A program made the translations under genes and the position numbers. The notes below the pieces were generated by a model, which did no database searches, had not been told where the DNA came from, and saw only the letters and a list, made by a program, of their open reading frames with translations. A stretch of 64,000 nt of DNA, from NCBI GenBank assembly GCA_916613615.1, contig OU744721.1, positions 76,141,060 through 76,205,059 on the forward strand. The letters are read 5' to 3'. Origin of the DNA: Steromphala cineraria (Eukaryota; Mollusca; Gastropoda; Trochida; Trochidae). Positions 59,101 through 64,000 of this stretch are shown here, piece by piece. How positions within the stretch are numbered: position 1 is the stretch's first letter; the number at the start of each line of letters is the position of its first letter.

Positions 59101-61414
59101 AAAAGGTTGCTTTGTGAAATGAGGCTCTGATTTTATACATGGTTTTAGATATGAAGTTAGAAGTCTAAAGACATTACATATCTATAAATTGTTCTGTGTT
59201 AAAGTTTCGTTTCTAACATGAAAATGAAAAAACTGCTTTCTGATTAATTCCTCAAGAAAATATATCACCAAACAAAAGACAATTGTAAAATATCTTATAT
59301 TTCAAGTACATTGGTCTTATAAAGATAGCCTTATGAGTGTAGATATTAAAGTGCGGACTTTTCTTGATAAGAAATTATGGTGTATAAAACTTGTTGAATG
59401 CCACTCAAACAGTTTATATTTAGTTTACCATGTCTACAGTTTTAGTTAAACATGAGCAATAGACCAATAATAAATCTTTACAGAGACAGGTTATAAACAT
59501 GAGCATATTTATGGTGTTGTATCAAAGCCATAGATTGTGATATTTGCGTAAGCAATATGAATAAATATTTACCGGTAATATAATGTCGAAAATGAACAAG
59601 TTTTCAATTTGTAGAAAAATATCTTTCTAAGACAAAACAGACAATGCCTTTATCTTTATCATCTATTGTCTCAAGTAAATTATTAGAAACAAATCCATTA
59701 TACATTTTCTTAACAGAGAAAGTCATTAAAATGAAGTACATGCATATTACTTTCTTGTTGTTTATATATACTTATTTCATTCACGTCTCAGATTGTTAAT
59801 ATTTCCAGAAAAAAAGACATTAGGAAAAATCATATGGATCATAATTTAATCATTTATTAAACAAAACAATTATAGACTGCTACTACAATGACTTAATTTT
59901 TGTTGCCTTTGAAGAACTTACATAAGTTGACACATAAGAAGATAAATCTCCTGATTTGAATTGTAATTATACCTACCCTGTGACACATTTCTTCATCACA
60001 TTATATACATCTCGTACACCAAAGTCTTGATCTAATTAATGAATAAAAAAAAGAAGAAAAAAATTACAATCTGAAATACCACATAAAGAAAATATAATCC
60101 TATTACAATGATTTTCCAAAATACATTACACATAATTTTGTTAACTAAATCTTGGAATATATTTCTTCCTTAATACTCTGTATCTCGTTAAAACATATAA
60201 TGCACAGTAGTTATCCTTTCTACATTAACTTTAATTTGACATGGTTTCAGCATTTGTTTTGTTATGATACCATTTCTATCCTGAGGTCATCGGAATAAGA
60301 TATGTACATATTGAAATCATCTCTATCATTGCTGTATTTGTTGCATAAAAATATTTTTTCCAACGAAACAGTCCTAGAAAAATTAACAATGAGTTGCTAC
60401 ATACGAAATTCAATCCCAACTGACTGTAAAGTAACTAAGTGTCTATTAATAGCACATTTCATTCTGGTTCACTGGTTAACTGTCATATGACATACCAGTC
60501 AGGCTTAGCATAAACAACTCATCCAGTATTATTTACAATGACGTCCCGGATTGTCAACTATTACTGGTGTTTTAAATTTCAAACCATACTTCCTGTTTTA
60601 TTTAACTTGTTACAACATAAGATTCAAACATAATTCAAATTTATATTACTAAACCATAAGATCAAAATGGTTTGATAAACATATCCATCCTTCCATAGAA
60701 TTTTCATTTCCTTCTTAACCCACTTTAAAGATTATTAAGTTGTTTGTTGCTACTTGTCTTTAAATGATTCAAAATACAGAGTGAATAATTGAATTTGAAG
60801 CATTTTAACTAAAATACAGTTGTTGGTTGTCCTTAATAATTGTTCACAAAGCCTTTAGTTCTATATATAAAGGTATGATCTTAAATCAAACATTTTTCAA
60901 TCCTATTTGAAGTATATCAAGTAGAGAATGTATAGAAACTCATCATAAGTAACAAGTGGTTCAGTGGATTTTACTTTGATCATTCTCCTTTCATGTTGTA
61001 CTGAATACTTCCTGGTTATCATCAGCCAGGTAATTAGGTTACCTGTAGTTCCCAGGTAACTCAGGTAACCTTCTATTGTCATACTATGAGTACTATAGTA
61101 TTAAATTCACTGGGATGGGAATCACCTTGTAATACTTCCTTGAAGTTCATCAGAAACTCAGACTATGCAGGTAGAAGTAAACAATTATGACACCTTAAGG
61201 TAGTTCCCAGGTAACTCAGGTAACCTTCTTTTGTCATACCATGAGCACTATAGTATTAAGTTCACTGGGATGGGAATCTCCTTGTAATACTTCCTTGAAG
61301 TTAACCTGTAACTCAGACTATGCAGGTAGAAGTAAACAATTAACACCTTTATATCAATCAACATCACACCTGTGTATACTTACTATCCAGGCTAGCGTCC
61401 AAAGAATCATCCAT
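52936..61414 (-). CDS. Executioner caspase B (caspase-3/7-like), five coding exons
   Basis: Tandem paralogue of caspase A with the same role expected: a cytosolic executioner cysteine protease cleaving after aspartate. Joined exons predict 296 aa. Landmarks: MDDSLDASLD short prodomain; PRRGVALIVCNEQFEG; DHSDADCLAVAITSHGE with the catalytic His; KPKIFLLQACRG with the catalytic Cys; HFAFRRPAEGSWFVKALWD. The last exon stops after PEEPLG, six residues earlier than A. By count against A, exon 2 has 60/75 identical residues, exon 3 57/73, exon 4 46/47 and exon 5 76/86. Introns are longer than in A because of a pearl-like element in intron 2 and an expanded minisatellite plus a 139-bp palindrome in intron 3. 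No frame break was seen. Confidence 0.91.
53650..53791 (-). CDS. Caspase B exon 4 (active-site Cys, linker)
   Basis: 142 nt between acceptor TGTTACCAG and donor GTAGGCTT. It encodes ACRGKKLDDGVTVQEDMDVV and onward to IVYATPP, one residue different from A. The four base differences from exon A4 contrast with 38 in exon 3. Confidence 0.95.
53880..54364 (-). repeat. Expanded minisatellite in caspase B intron 3
   Basis: Many degenerate copies of TCATTTCATATTGGATCATG at about 20-bp spacing, ending in a short ATATC microsatellite (about 54335-54362). Related words resume at 55375-55560 after a 1-kb insertion. The homologous intron of A has a short version. Confidence 0.7.
54365..55375. other. GC-richer 1-kb insertion splitting the intron 3 minisatellite
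   Basis: This segment is richer in CpG than the flanking intron, is missing from the homologous intron of A, and interrupts an otherwise continuous minisatellite. It ends in a 139-bp palindrome. No coding frame or RNA gene was recognised. It may be a composite of one or more mobile elements. Confidence 0.5.
55234..55372. repeat. 139-bp near-perfect palindrome in caspase B intron 3
   Basis: Arms of about 62 bp, starting GTTACCATGTGT and ending inverted ACACATGGTAAC, pair with one mismatch around a centre of about 14 nt (about 55296-55310). They contain TTTGATATGGAGATTTATCA and CCGAGTTAAATATCAAAC. No flanking duplication was evident. Confidence 0.88.
55603..55823 (-). CDS. Caspase B exon 3 (catalytic His)
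   Basis: 221 nt between acceptor TTTTTCCTTGTAG and donor GTTGGGTG. It encodes SKEDHSDADCLAVAITSHGE through KPKIFLLQ. The acceptor lies only about 8-11 nt from the end of a pearl-like element. A cryptic CTACAG 27 nt upstream would extend the exon in frame by nine codons without a stop. Confidence 0.93.
55832..56868 (+). mobile_element. Pearl-like modular repeat, copy 5, at the caspase B exon 3 acceptor
   Basis: Same ends and leader as copies 1, 2 and 6. It has about five units, one with an internal deletion (near 56395), a microsatellite at about 56793-56824 and end CCTGATGAGCTAA. The flanks GATACTACAAGGAAA and ATTGGGATGATTTTCAGGGG correspond to the uninterrupted GATACTGCAAAGAAAGATTG, GGATGATTTCAGGGG of caspase A at 43277-43310, so A is the empty site. 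Confidence 0.9.
57521..57754 (-). CDS. Caspase B exon 2 (start of p20)
   Basis: 234 nt: acceptor TACTTCTCCTCAG, AG completing a lysine codon with exon 1, 77 codons from GDQQPVEWDE to DWFTA, and one nt before donor GTTAACAA. It is six bases longer than the A exon because the acceptor lies six bases upstream in the alignment. An alternative acceptor (CTATTACAG) upstream would break the phase with exon 1. Confidence 0.88.
59013..59128. mobile_element. Small MITE family M2, copy in caspase B intron 1
   Basis: Ends TCTCCTTTCACAAAGC and, inverted, GCCTCATTTCACAAAGC bound a body with CCTTAGTGCAATGTTAAAGA, shared with 46487-46603. Its position differs from the A insertion, so it is a separate event. 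Confidence 0.65.
61046..61350 (+). repeat. 155-bp tandem duplication upstream in caspase B intron 1
   Basis: TAGTTCCCAGGTAACTCAGG followed by TAACCTTCT, CACTGGGATGGGAATC, ACTTCCTTGAAGTT and GCAGGTAGAAGTAAACAATT occurs at 61046 and again at 61201. The second copy ends about 35 nt from the exon 1 donor. Caspase A has a single, shorter version near 46600. Confidence 0.8.
61384..61414 (-). CDS. Caspase B exon 1 (start codon, short prodomain)
   Basis: ATG GAT GAT TCT TTG GAC GCT AGC CTG GAT A, then donor GTAAGTAT. It gives MDDSLDASLD plus one nt, the same length and phase as exon A1 and 7-8 of 10 residues shared. Confidence 0.86.
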
Positions 61415-61609
61415 GATGCCGTGTTCACCAAAAACCTCTGTCCCTAAATGAAATCTTCTGATCCAGAAAATACCTGAGTTTGTCACATCCCCCTGTTTCT
61501 TCTTATCACTATTCTTTATGATGACATCAGAAATTACCCTATTTTTACCATTTCCGTTTAACAAGATGTAAACAGAATTAAGCAATTTGATCAACGGGTT
61601 GTGACAGGT

Positions 61610-61692
61610 TTTTATTGCAGTGACTTCAAGTGTGTTGACGTAAAGCTATATTTAGCAATCTTTTATGAGGGAATACCCTGACCTGACTGCGC
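61610..61692 (-). promoter_or_regulatory. Conserved upstream block of caspase B
   Basis: The block with TTGACGTAAAGCTA, TTTAGCA and GGGAATACCCTGACCTG matches 46990-47062 upstream of caspase A, at a similar distance from the start codon. It may be a shared promoter carried along in the duplication. Confidence 0.45.
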
Positions 61693-61956
61693 TACTGGCA
61701 AGCTACCTGAGTGACAAAGAAACATCATATGTGGCCATTCAGGCATATACCTGAGGGGCCGTCTCAAAAGTATTTTGGGATTTATGGCATACCTTGGGGA
61801 TGACTAAAATGTTGTTTTCTAGTTAAGTTGAATTTGAAAAGAAACTCTGTTGTTGTTGAATGTCTGACAAATCATAGTTTTGATCATGAAGGACAAAGGA
61901 TATATAGTTCATAACCCAAGTACATTTCATTCACATGAATTAGAGGGGTTGTCTAA

Positions 61957-63327
61957 AAAATAGAGCCATTGGCTCTGTAGCTCATCAGGCATCATATCAA
62001 GTTTGCTTTATACAGGCAAGATGAGCTAAAATGAAACTGATGTTACCTATTGCAAGAAAACCTATAAAAATATTACAAAACAAATGTATTATTATTCAAC
62101 ACTTTTTAGATCGCCAAAATCAGACACTGAAAGAAGTCCACACTAAAATATCCAAGGAGAAATAAATTTGCCATAGACTATCATCTAATGGAGAAAAATA
62201 GGTTTTTAAGATTGTGACCCCTGTGACCCTATTTGGGGTCATGGGGTCACAAAAACCTACAGTTTAGAATCCCAATTGGCCAAGGAGTCTACATGCAGTC
62301 TTTCAGCTCAATAGACCTTTAGGAGCTAAAGATGATGAAAATAGGTTTTTAAGGTTGTGACCCCTGTGACCCTATTTGGGGTCATGGGGTCACGAAATCT
62401 ACAATTTAGAATCCCCATTGGCCAAGGAGTCTGCACATATAATTTCAGCTCTCTAGACCTTTTAGAACTGGAGAAGAAGATGAAAATAGGTTTTTAAGGT
62501 TGTGACCCCTGTGACCCTATTTGGGGTCATGGAGTCACGAAATCTACAATTTAGAATCCCCATTGGCCAAGGAGTCTGCACATATAATTTTTAACTCTCT
62601 ACTCCTTTTGGAACTGGAGAAGAAGATGAAAATAGGTATGTAAGGTTGTGACCCCTGTGACCCTATTTGGGGTCACAGGGTCACCAAAGTTACAAATTAG
62701 AATCCCCATTGTCCAAGGAGTCTGCACATATAATTTTTAACTCTCTAGTCCTTCTGGAACTGGAGAAGAAGATGAAAATAGGTATTTAAAGTTGTGACCC
62801 CTGTGACCCTATTTGGGGTCACAGGGTCACCAAAGTTACAAATTGGAATCCCCATTGGCCAAGGAGTCTGCACATATAATTTTTTACTTTCTAGTCCTTC
62901 TGGAACTGGAGAAGAAGATGAAAATAGGTTTTTAAAGTTGTGACCCCTGTGACCCTATTTGGGGTCACAGGGTCACCAAAGTTACAAATTGGAATCCCCA
63001 TTGGCCAAGGAGTCTGCACATATCATTTTTAACTCTCTAGTCCTTCTGGAACTGGAGAAGAAGATGAAAATAGGTTTTTAAAGTTGTGACCCCTGTGACC
63101 CTATTTGGGGTCACAGGGTCACCAAAGTTACAAATTAGAATCTCCATATGCTAAGGTACTTGTACACAAAATTTCAGCTCTCTAATGTGTATGGTTCATG
63201 AGGAGAAGTCGAAAGTGTCAAAAGTTTACGGACGGACGACGGACGGACGACGGACGACGGACGACGGACGGACGCCGGACGACGGGCCATGCCATAAGCC
63301 CATCTGGACTTTCAGTCCTGATGAGCT
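61957..63327 (+). mobile_element. Pearl-like modular repeat, copy 6 (about 7 units)
   Basis: Left end AGAGCCATTGGCTCT with TAGCTCATCAGG, leader like copies 2 and 5, about seven units of about 145 bp, a long ACGG/ACG microsatellite (about 63229-63286), hairpin GGACT-TTC-AGTCC and end CCTGATGAGCTAA. Confidence 0.87.
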
Positions 63328-63767
63328 AAAAATTCAATATGGATTAAAGGTGCAATTGTTGTTATTATTTCTATTTGACATGTCAATGAACAACATGGAA
63401 ATGGAATATTAAAATTTGTTTTATTTTCATTGAAGATAAAAATTGGTCAGAGACAACATAATATATAAATATTCATTGGTAATACACTTGTCAAAGAACT
63501 GAAAATATTCTAAAAAAACTTAGACAACAGAACAACATTAACAGAATTAACATTCAATAGCTAAATGTCTAAAATTCTTAAAACAAACAAATAAGCACTG
63601 GTTTGTTTTGCAAGCACATTATGATATTGGCACTTTATAAACATTGCATATAAATTTGTATAAAAATTTGGTTGATGTTTTTCATTCTCATATTTTGATT
63701 ACACATATGCATTTTTTTGGGCACAATATTTACTACTCAACAATCAAAACAAACTATATATATCTAT

Positions 63768-63943
63768 CAATAATGCAGAGATATATATGGATGTCAACTT
63801 CTTTGTTCATTGTATGCGATGTTTCAACACAGATTCTTGTGTTGTCGTCAAGCAGAGGAAAGGAGTATTGAACAAAGAAGTTGTCATCCATATATTCCTC
63901 TGCATTATTGTCATTCTAACTTCTAAAATACCTTTCAAGGAAG
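63768..63943. mobile_element. Fold-back element F1, copy 2
   Basis: Arms beginning AATGCAGAG and inverted CTCTGCATT, with ATATATGGATG.CAACTTCTT inside, match copy 1 (35417-35627). The extension TTGTCATTCTAACTT after the right arm is also shared. AT-repeat flanks hide any target-site duplication. Open frames crossing it are by-products. Confidence 0.65.
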
Positions 63944-64000
63944 TTATATATATATGTCAGATGATGTTCTACAAATAGAAACAATGCACCATCATTGTCA

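Noticed and set aside
7442..63327. CRISPR-like array suggested by regularly spaced repeats
   Set aside because: Units are about 145 bp, directly adjacent and without unique spacers, in clearly eukaryotic intron-rich DNA.

Overview
The window looks like nuclear DNA from an AT-rich invertebrate, most likely a bivalve mollusc. The basis is long GT-AG introns, very low coding density, and several copies of a modular repeat (terminal inverted repeats, a core of ~145-bp tandem units, then an ACGG microsatellite) that matches the pearl-type elements known from bivalves. The species cannot be fixed from the sequence. No bacterial, phage, CRISPR or operon-type structure is present.

Three protein genes can be supported, all on the minus strand. 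(1) A CRIP-like single-LIM-domain gene, 5' part only: exon 1 at 28581-28626 and exon 2 at 5461-5555, separated by a 23-kb intron. The exon with the last zinc ligands was not found and probably lies beyond the left edge. (2) An executioner caspase, caspase A, five coding exons between 46815 and 41430 (predicted 300 aa). (3) A tandem paralogue, caspase B, five coding exons between 61414 and 52936 (predicted 296 aa). A and B share intron positions and phases, short prodomains, the SHG and QACRG catalytic motifs, a conserved upstream block and parts of introns 1 and 3, so they arose by segmental duplication. Exon 4 is nearly identical between them (4 of 142 bases differ) while exon 3 differs at 38 of 221, which suggests local gene conversion. 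A decayed extra copy of the last exon lies just downstream of each gene.

Layout: 1-5460 noncoding, probably LIM intron 2; 5461-28626 LIM gene, its intron holding two pearl-like elements, two short MITEs, a probable retro-insert and a strange array of about 19 copies of GTTACAGTAAAGA-type motifs clustered about every 190 bp; 28627-29500 putative LIM promoter; 29500-41290 intergenic DNA with a decayed pearl-like copy, a fold-back element, a 1.66-kb Harbinger-like non-autonomous transposon and a second type of modular repeat; 41300-46815 caspase A; 46816-52650 intergenic with repeats; 52650-61414 caspase B; 61415-64000 conserved upstream block and more repeats.

The paralogous caspase introns provide empty sites for dating insertions. 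A pearl-like element sits only about 8-11 nt from the caspase B exon 3 acceptor and now supplies most of its polypyrimidine tract and a branch-point-like sequence; a cryptic AG inside it would add nine codons in frame. A MITE in caspase A intron 1 has an empty counterpart in B. All boundaries, counts and identities were read by eye; no search or folding program was run.
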